Positions 41,466 through 49,919 of a DNA stretch of 64,000 nucleotides are shown here, one piece after another. The stretch spans positions 218,471 to 282,470 of the forward strand of contig DLHO01000018.1 in assembly GCA_002483265.1 (NCBI GenBank), given 5' to 3'. The notes beneath the pieces are model-generated. The model did no database searches and had not been told where the DNA came from. It saw only the letters and a program-made list of their open reading frames with translations. Position 1 is the first letter of the stretch, and each line of letters opens with the position of its first letter. Both the position numbers and the translations under genes were made by a program. This DNA comes from Flavobacteriales bacterium UBA7666 (GTDB lineage Bacteria > Bacteroidota > Bacteroidia > Flavobacteriales_D > Crocinitomicaceae).

Positions 41466-42326
41466 ATGTTAATAACAGTCGTAATCCTTTTGGTTGTAGG
41501 TATTTCGTTATACGAGTACCTGAGCTCTAAGAGCTGGCAGCAAATCACATCTGTGGAGCGCAATGAAGTAGTATTTGAAGATCGTAACCACGAATATGGT
41601 GCGTACCAAATACGAACGAATTACAGCCGCAATCTGATCCTTGTTATGGCCGGCGTTATCCTGTTCATCGGAACGACTTTCGGAATTTATAAGTTGATTA
41701 TGAATCTTCCGCAGGAAAAACCACAAGAAGTTCCTTTGGATTTATCTTCTTTTGCTATGGATGCTCCATTGGAAGAAGAAATAATTGAACCTCTTGAGCC
41801 GGAAATCCCACCGATGGAAAAAACAATTCAGTTCTTACCTCCTGTGGTAACTGATGATGAGGTAGACACCCCTCCTGCAATCCAGAGTGATTTGGAAGAC
41901 ACGAAGGTATCTGACAAAACTAATGAGAACGAAACTGACCCATTTGCAAAAGTAGATCCAACTCCTCCGAAACCGAAAGAAGAGCCGATTAAGAAGCAAG
42001 AGGAAGTAATCTACGATATCGTTGATGAGCCTGCTGATCCACCCGGTGGAATGGCGGCTTTGAAAAAATACTTAGCGGAAAACATTAAGTATCCTCAAAC
42101 TGCGGTTGAAATGGGATTGGAAGGAAAATGTTACTTACAATTCGTTGTGAGTGAAAACGGTTACATCTCGAACGTAAAAGTAAAAAAAGGTGTAACAGAT
42201 TGTCCGGAGTGTGATGAAGAAGCAAAACGCGTAGTTCGTGGCATGCCGAAATGGACACCAGGGAAAATTAACGGTAAAGCCGTAAATAGTACCTTCTCAT
42301 TACCGGTTTCATTTAAATTAAATTAA
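41466..42326 (+). CDS. tonB: Energy transducer TonB, membrane-anchored
   Basis: This 286-residue protein has two N-terminal hydrophobic segments: MLITVVILLVVGISLYEYL and, after the conserved FEDRNHEYGAYQIR stretch, NLILVMAGVILFIGTTFGIY. A Pro/Glu/Lys-rich periplasm-spanning linker covers about 85-185. A TonB C-terminal domain (PPGGMAALKKYLAENIKYP, CPECDEEAKRVVRGMPKWTPG) reaches outer-membrane receptors. It completes the exbB-exbD-exbD-tonB operon. The N-terminal module is shared with the solo TonB at 46866. Confidence 0.93.
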   Translation: MLITVVILLVVGISLYEYLSSKSWQQITSVERNEVVFEDRNHEYGAYQIRTNYSRNLILVMAGVILFIGTTFGIYKLIMNLPQEKPQEVPLDLSSFAMDAPLEEEIIEPLEPEIPPMEKTIQFLPPVVTDDEVDTPPAIQSDLEDTKVSDKTNENETDPFAKVDPTPPKPKEEPIKKQEEVIYDIVDEPADPPGGMAALKKYLAENIKYPQTAVEMGLEGKCYLQFVVSENGYISNVKVKKGVTDCPECDEEAKRVVRGMPKWTPGKINGKAVNSTFSLPVSFKLN

Positions 42327-42343
42327 TTTCATTTTTTAATATT

Positions 42344-42377
42344 GATCCCCCTAGGCTAAGCCAAGGGGGATTTTTTT
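42344..42377 (+). terminator. Intrinsic terminator after tonB
   Basis: ATCCCCCT pairs with AGGGGGAT, with an inner GGCTAAGCC hairpin, followed by seven T. It ends only about 9 bases before the next gene, so that gene may depend on read-through or on an internal promoter. Confidence 0.85.
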
Positions 42378-42385
42378 CATTTGAT

Positions 42386-42589
42386 ATGTTCAAGAACGTA
42401 ACTCTTTATATCGCTTGCTTCATGGTAGTAGCCTTCCTATTCGCGGGTTTCTATCTGTTATTTACGGATATTCCTGTTAAAGGGCTCGAAGGCGGTAAAC
42501 GTTTATTTTTTGTAGCCGTTCTATTTGCTTATGCCTCCTACAGAGGCTACAGATTATATACAGCATTTAAACAAAATAGAGAAAATTAA
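42386..42589 (+). CDS. Small two-helix membrane protein
   Basis: This 67-residue protein has two hydrophobic helices (VTLYIACFMVVAFLFAGFYLL and LFFVAVLFAYASYRGYRLY) and a short polar tail. Similar small membrane proteins often occur between tonB and the PstS-like gene in Bacteroidota, which suggests a conserved role in this locus; none is known. It ends 4 bases before the next start. Confidence 0.7.
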   Translation: MFKNVTLYIACFMVVAFLFAGFYLLFTDIPVKGLEGGKRLFFVAVLFAYASYRGYRLYTAFKQNREN

Positions 42590-42593
42590 TATT

Positions 42594-43496
42594 ATGAAGA
42601 AACTTGTCCTCATTAGTCTGTTACTTGTTTTGGGAATTCAGTTTTCATGTAACACGAACCAAACACCTGACGATACTCCTCGCAGGGGTAAGAAAACGAT
42701 GTATTTAGATGAGTCTTTCAAGCCGTTCATAAAAACCGCATCTGAAGTATTCTCCGGAACCTATCCCGATGCGGAGCTAAATTTGGTTTACACCAGCGAA
42801 TCCGATGCAATGAAAGCCTTGTCAGAAGGAACTGCGAGAACGATCTTTATTGGACGAGATTATACCAAGGAGGAAAAGAAATACTTGAGATCACTCAATA
42901 TTACCGTTACCTCCGACATTATTGCAAACGACGCAATCACATTCATTGTGAACCTCGGAAATACAGACACTTTACTGACGCAGGATCAGATCCGCGATCT
43001 GCTTTCAGGGAAAAGATCCACCTGGCCGAATTCTCAAAAACCAATAGAGATTGTATTTGACAGAGTAAAATCTGCAAACTTTAATTACCTCCTCAACTGG
43101 ATTGGAACTGATTTCGGGAAACAGGTTCATGCTGCAAAAAACACAGAAGATTTGATTAAATATGTCCAGACCAACCCAAACACGTTGGGAATAATTGGTT
43201 ACAACCAAATCAGCGATACGGATGATCCTTTGGTAAAAATAAGACTGAAGCAATTCAAATTAGTTGGAATAAAAGGAAATGACAGATATTACTGGCTACC
43301 TAATAAAGCAAATATTTCCGCGAAAAAATACCCTTTTTGCAGACCAATCTGGGCAATTAATTCAGGGGCACCTGATGGATTGAACACAGGATTTGTAAAT
43401 TTCCTGAATAGCCGACAAGGTCAGCTGCTTTTGGAAAAATGTGAATTGGGTCCCGGAAAAGGAACCCCAAGAGAAATTAACTTTATTGCGGAATAG
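42594..43496 (+). CDS. PstS-like substrate-binding lipoprotein
   Basis: This is a 300-residue protein. The ATG at 42594 is chosen because it gives a lipoprotein signal (MKKLVLISLLLVLGIQFSC, Cys19); the longer frame from 42525 overlaps the preceding gene. The mature part is a PBP-type (PstS/phosphate-binding-like) domain with TYPDAELNLVYTSESDAMKAL, IANDAITFIVN and the ISGKRSTWPN-like region LLSGKRSTWPNSQ. No ABC transporter genes are near, so it is not a classical phosphate uptake system. Its place after exbB-exbD-exbD-tonB suggests a partner of the TonB system. Confidence 0.85.
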   Translation: MKKLVLISLLLVLGIQFSCNTNQTPDDTPRRGKKTMYLDESFKPFIKTASEVFSGTYPDAELNLVYTSESDAMKALSEGTARTIFIGRDYTKEEKKYLRSLNITVTSDIIANDAITFIVNLGNTDTLLTQDQIRDLLSGKRSTWPNSQKPIEIVFDRVKSANFNYLLNWIGTDFGKQVHAAKNTEDLIKYVQTNPNTLGIIGYNQISDTDDPLVKIRLKQFKLVGIKGNDRYYWLPNKANISAKKYPFCRPIWAINSGAPDGLNTGFVNFLNSRQGQLLLEKCELGPGKGTPREINFIAE

Positions 43497-43756
43497 TTGC
43501 GCACTTCGACTTCGCTCAGTGTTCCTTAATTACAAATTATTGAATCGCGATTCAAAACCACTCCATTTGTGCATACTAGCGGTTGATTTCCAGAAAAATA
43601 TCATTCAATTTCGAGAGGACTCATTTCAATCAATGAAGGGGGCATACCAATCGATTAATATGAAATAATCGTTAAGAAACGATTCCATTTAATCAGTTTA
43701 TACTAATTTGGCAAAGGAATTGTATAGAGACCAATACGTTGAAAAGACAAAATAAC
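43497..43756. other. Intergenic region with a CTTCGACTTCGCTCAGTG motif
   Basis: No gene is credible here; an open frame at 43441-43668 is the out-of-frame shadow of the PstS-like gene end. The first 30 bases hold CTTCGACTTCGCTCAGTG, related to the repeat at 13195-13267. Confidence 0.4.
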
Positions 43757-45370
43757 ATGAACAAGTTAAAACTATTCGTTCTTGCACTAGGTTTAGGAAC
43801 AGCTGCACAAGCTCAAACCCTGCAAGACGCAAACAAGAAAACAGAAAACGAGCGTTATGATTTAGCGCGCAAAGAATATCAAAAATTGGTTCAGGCTGAC
43901 CCAACCAGTGTAGAGAATGCTTTCTTTTTTGGAAATTTCTATGCATTAATTGGAGAAAAAGATTCTGCTGTCACGATGTGGAGAAAAGCAGGCTCTATCA
44001 ATTTGGAAGACAAGTTGGGAATGGTTTCTGCTGCAAAAGCATTGTACTTTCAAGGAGATACAACCACTGCAGGTCAACAGTTTTGTGAGATCATTAAGAA
44101 AACAAAACGCAAAAATGCGGTTGTTCTTCACCGAATTGGTGAAACGTATGCAACAGGCCCATTAAAAAACCTGAAACTTGCTGAAACCTATTTGCGTGAC
44201 GCAGTGCGTTTGGATCCTAAAAACATAGATGCGTTTATTCTATTAGGAGATGTATTGTTGGAGCAAAGTGGTTCTAATGCAACTCAGGCAACAGAACAAT
44301 ACAATAATGCTTTGGCAATTGATCCGAATTCAGCACGAGTTATTGTACGCAAGGCTAAAATTTACCAACGTGTTCAAAACTACAAATTGGCAAATGAGGA
44401 GTACAAAAAAGCGCAAGCTGCAGATCCAAACTATGCTCCTGCATATAGAGAAAATGCGGAATTGAACATTTTGTTTGATCAATATAACGCGGCAATTGAA
44501 TCATGGGAAAAGTATTTAAAGCTGAATGATACGGATGAAGCTCGTTATCGTTATGCAAGTTCATTATTCGGAGGAAAAAAATACTGCGATGTACTTCCGC
44601 AAATTGAACAAATCGAAAAGAATGGTTTTGTGAACTTGTATACAAAACGTATGTTGTATTATTCCTTGTATGAGTGCAATGAATCAGGAGATAGTTTACG
44701 CTACGTTCAAGCTTTGAAAGAAAGTGACAATTTCTTAAAAATTGTTCCGAAGGAAAAGATCATTTCTACAGACTACAAGTACCGCGGATTGATCTATGAC
44801 AAATTAGGGCAGGAAGACAAAACAATTGAGCAATATTACTTAGCTGCAGCAATTGATACTGCAAAAGCAGCAGATTACCTTTCTGATATTGCAAAACTGT
44901 ATGCAGAAAAGAAAAACTATCCGATGTTGATTGAGGTGTACACCAAGAAAATGAATCAGTATCCATCCAAAATGCAAGCTATTGAGTATTACGATTTCGG
45001 TAGAGCTTACTACTTTGGACCAAAAGATTACAAAATGGCTGATTCAATCTTCGGACGTTTAGTTGCAACTTCTCCAACATTCCCTGGAGGACATTTCTGG
45101 CAAGCAAGATCACGTGTTCAGTTGGACATCAATCCTAAGACTAAAACATATTTGGCGCAACCACAATATGAAAGCTTCTTAGCTTCTTTGACTCCTGAAG
45201 ACATTGCTACTGGTTCATACAAAGCTTACATGATTGAAGCTTCAAAATACCTGGGAGATTATTACGTAAACTCTCCTATGAAGGATAAAGTAAAAGCGGA
45301 TGCCATGTGGAACAAGGTTTTAGAATTAGATCCGAAAGACACACAAGCAACAGCATACTTTAAGAAGTAA
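43757..45370 (+). CDS. Exported tetratricopeptide-repeat protein
   Basis: This is a 537-residue protein. The ATG at 43757 gives a clean signal peptide (MNKLKLFVLALGLGTAAQAQ). The mature protein is built of TPR helices (for example AETYLRDAVRLDPKNIDAFILLGDVL split over two repeats, and ATEQYNNALAIDPNSARV, NEEYKKAQAADPNYAPAY). It should lie in the periplasm and scaffold protein-protein contacts. It follows the exbB-tonB-PstS genes by about 260 bases, a neighbourhood seen often in this phylum, and ends at a strong terminator. Confidence 0.88.
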   Translation: MNKLKLFVLALGLGTAAQAQTLQDANKKTENERYDLARKEYQKLVQADPTSVENAFFFGNFYALIGEKDSAVTMWRKAGSINLEDKLGMVSAAKALYFQGDTTTAGQQFCEIIKKTKRKNAVVLHRIGETYATGPLKNLKLAETYLRDAVRLDPKNIDAFILLGDVLLEQSGSNATQATEQYNNALAIDPNSARVIVRKAKIYQRVQNYKLANEEYKKAQAADPNYAPAYRENAELNILFDQYNAAIESWEKYLKLNDTDEARYRYASSLFGGKKYCDVLPQIEQIEKNGFVNLYTKRMLYYSLYECNESGDSLRYVQALKESDNFLKIVPKEKIISTDYKYRGLIYDKLGQEDKTIEQYYLAAAIDTAKAADYLSDIAKLYAEKKNYPMLIEVYTKKMNQYPSKMQAIEYYDFGRAYYFGPKDYKMADSIFGRLVATSPTFPGGHFWQARSRVQLDINPKTKTYLAQPQYESFLASLTPEDIATGSYKAYMIEASKYLGDYYVNSPMKDKVKADAMWNKVLELDPKDTQATAYFKK

Positions 45371-45392
45371 ATTCTGAAAGTATAGATATTAG

Positions 45393-45427
45393 AATCCCTT
45401 CCGTAACAACGGAGGGGATTTTTTTTG
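45393..45427 (+). terminator. Intrinsic terminator after the TPR gene
   Basis: AATCCCTTCCGT and ACGGAGGGGATT pair with one wobble position around a tiny loop, followed by eight T. Confidence 0.85.
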
Positions 45428-45444
45428 TGCCCTGAATTTGAAAA

Positions 45445-45728
45445 AACGTATAAAACCACCTAGATACAACGCTTACGTAGAAGCTATAGCGAAGGCACAT
45501 AGAGCAAATAGCTCTTTATTTTGAGAAGTAATGATGCGATTTAAAAATAGAGTCACTGAATGACATGTATCAGTACCAACCAAAAATATTGCTTTGGACA
45601 ATCTATTAAGAAAGAAAATAGATATTTAAGTTGAATTTGAACTATTATCTATTTTTCTGGTCTTTATGTTTCATTCTCAATTTGGTCAAAACTATGTGAC
45701 CTATACATCTATGTGGTCAAAAATAATT
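45445..45728. repeat. Dispersed CACATAG-type intergenic repeat, copy 3 (diverged)
   Basis: The left end (ACGCTTACGTAGAAGCTATAGCGAAGGCACATAG) resembles part of copy 2 in its native orientation. The right end (ACTATGTGACCTATACATCTATGTGGT) resembles the right end of copy 1. The middle is unrelated or decayed. No gene is present. Confidence 0.45.
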
Positions 45729-45733
45729 CACAT

Positions 45734-45762
45734 AAAAAAGCCCGAACATTTGTTCAGGCTCT
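45734..45762 (-). terminator. Intrinsic terminator after the minus-strand secreted protein gene
   Basis: Read on the minus strand, AGCCTGAACA and TGTTCGGGCT form a 10-bp stem with one mismatch, followed by a T-run (TTTTTT). Confidence 0.75.
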
Positions 45763-45782
45763 TAATAAAATATCTAAAGTGC

Positions 45783-46589
45783 TTACTTCTTTCCTAAAGT
45801 CAATGCTTCATTCCATCTTAAAGGAATTGCTGTTTTATCGATTTTAACCTGAGTACTTTCTTGAAACACTCCGTTAAAAACCAACCACATTTCAACCATT
45901 TGCATATCGTTCTTGGAACCACCTTCCATCTTGCTCCAAGAAGCACTGATTGATTCTGTTTTTCCTTTTTCGATTGCAACCACATCTGCTTTTGATTTTG
46001 CAGTAGCGTATACATTTCCATCGGGCATTCTCATAGAGATCTTTGCAGGTGAAACAAAGCCTAATCCTTCTCCGTTATAGGTCACATTAAACTTTACTTC
46101 TGTTTTTGCGGAGGTTTTTGATGAATTTACCAAAACCACTTTAAAGTTTTCAGCGACAAATTCGTTGGATGAAATTGGTAATTTGAATTCAGGTGATTTG
46201 GATGCATCTTTCAAACGCACTTTGTAAAATCCATCACATACAAAATTAAACGCACGGGCATCATTTAATCCTGTTCCCGTTGCACGTAAAATTCGTTTCT
46301 TATTATCATATGGCGGGATCAATAATTTATCTTCTTTAAAGCTTAAGGGTTTCCCTCCCATTTCAAACTTTCCTTCTTCAGGCACATACAAAACCCAATC
46401 ATTCGTTTTATTTGTGATGGTCATTCTGAACTTCACTTCTTTTGGAAGGGCAACGATATTATCAATTTCTACTTTGTAATTATCCGTTTCGAATGTGGTA
46501 TCATTGTAAAACACTTTTTCATATTGGCCGAAAACAGTTCCCGAAAGAGCCATTGTTCCAAGGAAACCAGCCATCATTAATACTTTCAT
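45783..46589 (-). CDS. Exported protein of unknown function
   Basis: This 268-residue protein has a signal peptide (MKVLMMAGFLGTMALSGTVFGQ) and no lipobox. The body looks like two immunoglobulin-like beta domains (VKFRMTITNKTNDWVLYVP and VKFNVTYNGEGLGFVSP), with no catalytic motif or T9SS tail. It should remain in the periplasm. No family is recognised. It is a single transcription unit with its own terminator. Confidence 0.7.
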   Translation of the reverse strand: MKVLMMAGFLGTMALSGTVFGQYEKVFYNDTTFETDNYKVEIDNIVALPKEVKFRMTITNKTNDWVLYVPEEGKFEMGGKPLSFKEDKLLIPPYDNKKRILRATGTGLNDARAFNFVCDGFYKVRLKDASKSPEFKLPISSNEFVAENFKVVLVNSSKTSAKTEVKFNVTYNGEGLGFVSPAKISMRMPDGNVYATAKSKADVVAIEKGKTESISASWSKMEGGSKNDMQMVEMWLVFNGVFQESTQVKIDKTAIPLRWNEALTLGKK

Positions 46590-46865
46590 AGGTTTAATTT
46601 TTTAATTTTTTCCCAAACTTACCAAATTCGTGCCAATCACTTGAATCTTAAAACCGATTTCGGGCAATTAATATCCGTAAACCCTTTAAAAACAAACTGC
46701 TGGATTCATTAAATCTATTTACGCTACACTTAAATAAGGCATTTCAACAGATAAAATTGTTTTAAAAAAAGGTATTCAATTAGTTATTAGATTAGAATAT
46801 AGTAAAACCAAAAAGGCCTATTGGATTTACGTTTAGCTAGATAATAAACTTAAAAAAACCAAATC

Positions 46866-47732
46866 ATGGTACTTACACTTTCAATCATGGCAATCATAGT
46901 CGCATTTTCGCTTTATGATTACTTCTCTTCCAGATCCTGGCAAATGGTCACATCTAAAGAGCGCAACGAAACCGTATTCGAAAACAGAAACAAGGAATAT
47001 GGTGCATATAAAATCCGAAGAGATTACGACAAAAGAATTTTATTGGTATTCTTGGGCGTTACCCTTGGAGTCGGAGCATTATGGGGAGCATCTAGTTTAT
47101 TCAGACCGCTGGAACAGAAAAAAAACAACGCCATTTCAGGGGATAACATTGCAGTACTTTTCAATAAACCAGAGGAAATTCCGGATATTCCAAAACCGGA
47201 AGTTGAAAAACCTGTAGCTCCTTCAAAAGCTGATATAACAAAATTTGTTGTTCCAACACCTTCAGATGAACCTCAGGACACCAAAATCACTCCTCCGGAT
47301 CCGGATAAAGAAATTGGTAAGGAAAAACAAATTGGTGATCCGGATGCAGATCCGTTCGATCCAAATAAGGTACTTGTTAAAGAGAAAGGAACAGGTGGCG
47401 ATGGAACTGAAAAACTTCCTCCTTCAAACGATCCCGTTCCATATGTAGACGAACCAGCACAATTTCCGGGTGGAATGGATGCATTGCGTGAATTCATAAG
47501 AGATAACATTGATTTGAACATGATCGATGGAAGTGCAAAGATTTCTTTGAAATTCGTAGTAGATACAGACGGAACGATTTCTTCCGTAATGGTAACGAAA
47601 ACAAGTGAAGATTGTAAATCATGTGAAAAAGCAGCAATTAAAGTGGTTAAATCCATGCCAAATTGGAAACCAGGGAAATTGAATGGTAAAGAGGTGAAAA
47701 GTTACTACAGACTTCCGATTAACATTCAATAA
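46866..47732 (+). CDS. tonB: Solo membrane-anchored TonB
   Basis: This 288-residue protein has the same two-helix N-terminal module as the TonB at 41466 (MVLTLSIMAIIVAFSLYDYF, then FENRNKEYGAYKIRRDY and RILLVFLGVTLGVGALWGA), a Pro/Lys/Asp-rich linker (about 85-185) and a TonB C-terminal domain (FPGGMDALREFIRDN, CKSCEKAAIKVVKSMPNWKPG). It has no adjacent exbB or exbD and presumably uses the pair encoded 6 kb upstream. The receptor-contact segment after YP is divergent, so it may serve other receptors. Confidence 0.9.
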   Translation: MVLTLSIMAIIVAFSLYDYFSSRSWQMVTSKERNETVFENRNKEYGAYKIRRDYDKRILLVFLGVTLGVGALWGASSLFRPLEQKKNNAISGDNIAVLFNKPEEIPDIPKPEVEKPVAPSKADITKFVVPTPSDEPQDTKITPPDPDKEIGKEKQIGDPDADPFDPNKVLVKEKGTGGDGTEKLPPSNDPVPYVDEPAQFPGGMDALREFIRDNIDLNMIDGSAKISLKFVVDTDGTISSVMVTKTSEDCKSCEKAAIKVVKSMPNWKPGKLNGKEVKSYYRLPINIQ

Positions 47733-47757
47733 ATAATACATATCTTTTTCATAATCC

Positions 47758-47796
47758 AAAAAGGGTGGGTACGCTTCGGCTACTCACCTTTTTTAT
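47758..47796 (+). terminator. Intrinsic terminator after the solo tonB
   Basis: AAAAGGGTGGGTA and TACTCACCTTTT pair with two bulges across CGCTTCGGC, followed by six T. Confidence 0.75.
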
Positions 47797-47854
47797 TTGG
47801 ACAAGCTTGAACTTCCTTAATTCTAAAATTTTAGGAAGTTTTGTTCAATAAAAA

Positions 47855-47884
47855 TTGGATAAAAAAATAAAAAACGTAACTTTG
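47855..47884 (+). promoter_or_regulatory. Promoter for atpD-atpC
   Basis: TTG at 47855-47857 and TAACTTTG at 47877-47884 are 19 bases apart, and the ATG of atpD is at 47921. It is one of the best Bacteroidota promoter matches in the window. Confidence 0.7.
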
Positions 47885-47920
47885 CGCCCAAATTAAGGAA
47901 TACACTTAAAAGGCAACAAA

Positions 47921-49423
47921 ATGTCCAAAATTCAAGGAAAAATATCACAGGTTATCGGACCGGTTGTCGATGTAACATTCGACAAAGGCATGTCACTTCC
48001 AAACATCTATGACGCATTAGAAGTGTTCAAAACAGATGGAACAAAAGTAGTACTAGAGGTACAATCACACGTTGGAGAGAATTCAGTGCGTGCAATCTCT
48101 ATGGACTCAACTGACGGATTCCGTCGTGGAATGGAAGTAACTTCAACTGGAAGCGCTATTAAAATGCCTATTGGAGATCAAATCAAAGGACGCTTATTCA
48201 ACGTAGTTGGTGAGGCAATTGATGGTCTTGTGGCGGTTGACAATGCAAATGGTTTACCAATTCACCGTGAGGCTCCAAGATTTGAGGATTTATCGACTGC
48301 AACAGAAGTGTTGTTTACAGGTATCAAAGTAATTGACTTGATCGAGCCTTACGCAAAAGGAGGTAAAATTGGTCTATTCGGTGGTGCTGGTGTAGGAAAA
48401 ACAGTATTGATTCAGGAATTGATTAACAACATCGCTAAAGGACACGGAGGTTTATCTGTATTCGCTGGTGTAGGTGAGCGTACTCGTGAGGGTAATGACT
48501 TATTGCGCGAAATGTTGGAATCAGGAATTATTAAATATGGTGAGGCTTTCCTTCATTCTATGGAAGAAGGAGGATGGGATCTATCCAAAGTTGATTTGAA
48601 CGAAATGAAGGAGTCTAAAGCTACTTTCGTATTCGGTCAAATGAATGAGCCTCCAGGAGCTCGTGCACGTGTTGCTCTTTCCGGATTAACAATGGCAGAA
48701 TATTACCGTGACGGTGATGGAGAAGGTCAAGGAAAAGACATCTTGTTCTTCGTTGACAATATCTTCCGATTTACACAAGCTGGTTCTGAGGTATCTGCAC
48801 TACTTGGACGTATGCCTTCAGCAGTAGGTTACCAACCAACATTGGCTACTGAAATGGGGGCAATGCAGGAACGTATTACTTCAACAAAAAGAGGGTCTAT
48901 TACATCTGTACAAGCGGTTTACGTACCTGCAGATGACTTAACGGATCCAGCACCGGCAAACACATTTGCTCACTTGGATGCAACAACAGTATTGTCTCGT
49001 AAAATTTCTGAGTTAGGTATTTACCCTGCTGTGGATCCATTGGATTCTACATCTCGTATCTTAACTCCAACGATTTTAGGTGAAGAGCATTACAATACTG
49101 CTTCTCGTGTAAAGATCACATTACAGCGTTACAAAGAATTACAAGATATCATTGCAATCTTAGGTATGGATGAACTATCCGAAGAAGATAAAATGATCGT
49201 TCACCGCGCACGTCGTGTTCAACGTTTCTTATCTCAACCATTCCACGTTGCAGAGCAATTTACAGGTATCCCGGGTTGTTTAGTTGACATTCAAGAAACA
49301 ATCAAAGGTTTCAACATGATTTTGGATGGTGAAATGGACAAATACCCGGAGGCTGCATTCAACTTGAAAGGAAGCATCGAAGATGTGAAAATTGCAGGTG
49401 AGAAAATGTTAGCTGAAGCTTAA
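47921..49423 (+). CDS. atpD: ATP synthase F1 subunit beta
   Basis: This 500-residue catalytic subunit of the F1 ATP synthase has a Walker A motif GGAGVGKT, the catalytic region GVGERTREGND, Walker B ILFFVDNIFR and the DELSEED segment (DELSEEDK) that contacts gamma. It makes ATP using rotation driven by the proton gradient. As in many Bacteroidota, atpD and atpC form a separate two-gene unit, apart from the rest of the atp genes. A structured inverted repeat lies between it and atpC. Confidence 0.98.
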   Translation: MSKIQGKISQVIGPVVDVTFDKGMSLPNIYDALEVFKTDGTKVVLEVQSHVGENSVRAISMDSTDGFRRGMEVTSTGSAIKMPIGDQIKGRLFNVVGEAIDGLVAVDNANGLPIHREAPRFEDLSTATEVLFTGIKVIDLIEPYAKGGKIGLFGGAGVGKTVLIQELINNIAKGHGGLSVFAGVGERTREGNDLLREMLESGIIKYGEAFLHSMEEGGWDLSKVDLNEMKESKATFVFGQMNEPPGARARVALSGLTMAEYYRDGDGEGQGKDILFFVDNIFRFTQAGSEVSALLGRMPSAVGYQPTLATEMGAMQERITSTKRGSITSVQAVYVPADDLTDPAPANTFAHLDATTVLSRKISELGIYPAVDPLDSTSRILTPTILGEEHYNTASRVKITLQRYKELQDIIAILGMDELSEEDKMIVHRARRVQRFLSQPFHVAEQFTGIPGCLVDIQETIKGFNMILDGEMDKYPEAAFNLKGSIEDVKIAGEKMLAEA

Positions 49424-49431
49424 TAAAAGAC

Positions 49432-49498
49432 ATTAGACAATAGACATTAGACTAAAGACGAGAATTCAAGTCTTTGGTCTATTGTCTTAAGTCTTTAA
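49432..49498. repeat. Inverted repeat of AGAC/TTAGAC units between atpD and atpC
   Basis: AAAGACATTAGACAATAGAC and a following TTAGACTAAAGAC pair with GTCTTTGGTCTATTGTCTTAAGTCTTT to give a long imperfect hairpin. It looks like a flavobacterial dispersed palindrome inserted inside the operon and could affect the atpC mRNA level. Confidence 0.6.
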
Positions 49499-49508
49499 TC
49501 TAAGAAAT

Positions 49509-49796
49509 ATGCAATTAGAAATTATCACTCCGGAAACTTTAATCTTTAAAGGTGAAGCGACTGCAGTTCAATTTCCGGGATTAGATGGATCTTTCCAGGT
49601 ATTGAATAACCACGCACCGATTATCTCAGGATTAAGTGCCGGAACAATTAAAGCAGATTTAGTGGAAGCTTTCAAAGTAACTGCTAAAACGAATCCGAAT
49701 ATCACTGCTGAGAACAATGGTAAAATCATCCATGTTACTATCAAAGGTGGTGTTGTGGAAATGCAAAACAATAAGATTATCGTATTAGCTGAATAA
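49509..49796 (+). CDS. atpC: ATP synthase F1 subunit epsilon (beta-sandwich domain only)
   Basis: This 95-residue protein matches the N-terminal beta-sandwich of epsilon (LEIITPETLIFKGEATAVQFPG, GSFQVLNNHAPIISGL). It lacks the C-terminal two-helix domain found in E. coli, a short form usual in this phylum; a short insertion around residues 55-70 is also seen. It joins gamma to the c-ring and may regulate ATP hydrolysis. It follows atpD after 85 bases that hold the inverted repeat. Confidence 0.92.
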   Translation: MQLEIITPETLIFKGEATAVQFPGLDGSFQVLNNHAPIISGLSAGTIKADLVEAFKVTAKTNPNITAENNGKIIHVTIKGGVVEMQNNKIIVLAE

Positions 49797-49818
49797 TACG
49801 TAGTAATAAACCGATAAA

Positions 49819-49848
49819 GAGGGGCTCGCCGAGGCGGGTCCTTTTTTT
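49819..49848 (+). terminator. Intrinsic terminator after atpC
   Basis: AGGGGCTCGCC and GGCGGGTCCT pair with wobbles and one bulge around GAG, followed by seven T. The T-run overlaps the -33 TTG of the uppS promoter. Confidence 0.75.
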
Positions 49849-49877
49849 GTTAAGGTCTGTTATAAAACGTATTTTTG
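49847..49877 (+). promoter_or_regulatory. Promoter for the uppS-bamA-skp operon
   Basis: TTG at 49847-49849 and TATTTTTG at 49870-49877 are 20 bases apart, followed by a 42-nt leader to uppS. Confidence 0.55.
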
Positions 49878-49919
49878 CACTAGTACATAAGATTCTTTAA
49901 TTATTTTCGTTCTGTAATC

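Noticed and set aside
42525..42593. Longer start of the PstS-like lipoprotein
   Set aside because: It overlaps the mini-membrane gene and would bury the lipobox signal that begins at 42594.
43441..43668. 75-residue ORF after the PstS-like gene
   Set aside because: It begins out of frame inside that gene and continues through a dispersed repeat motif, with no signal of selection.
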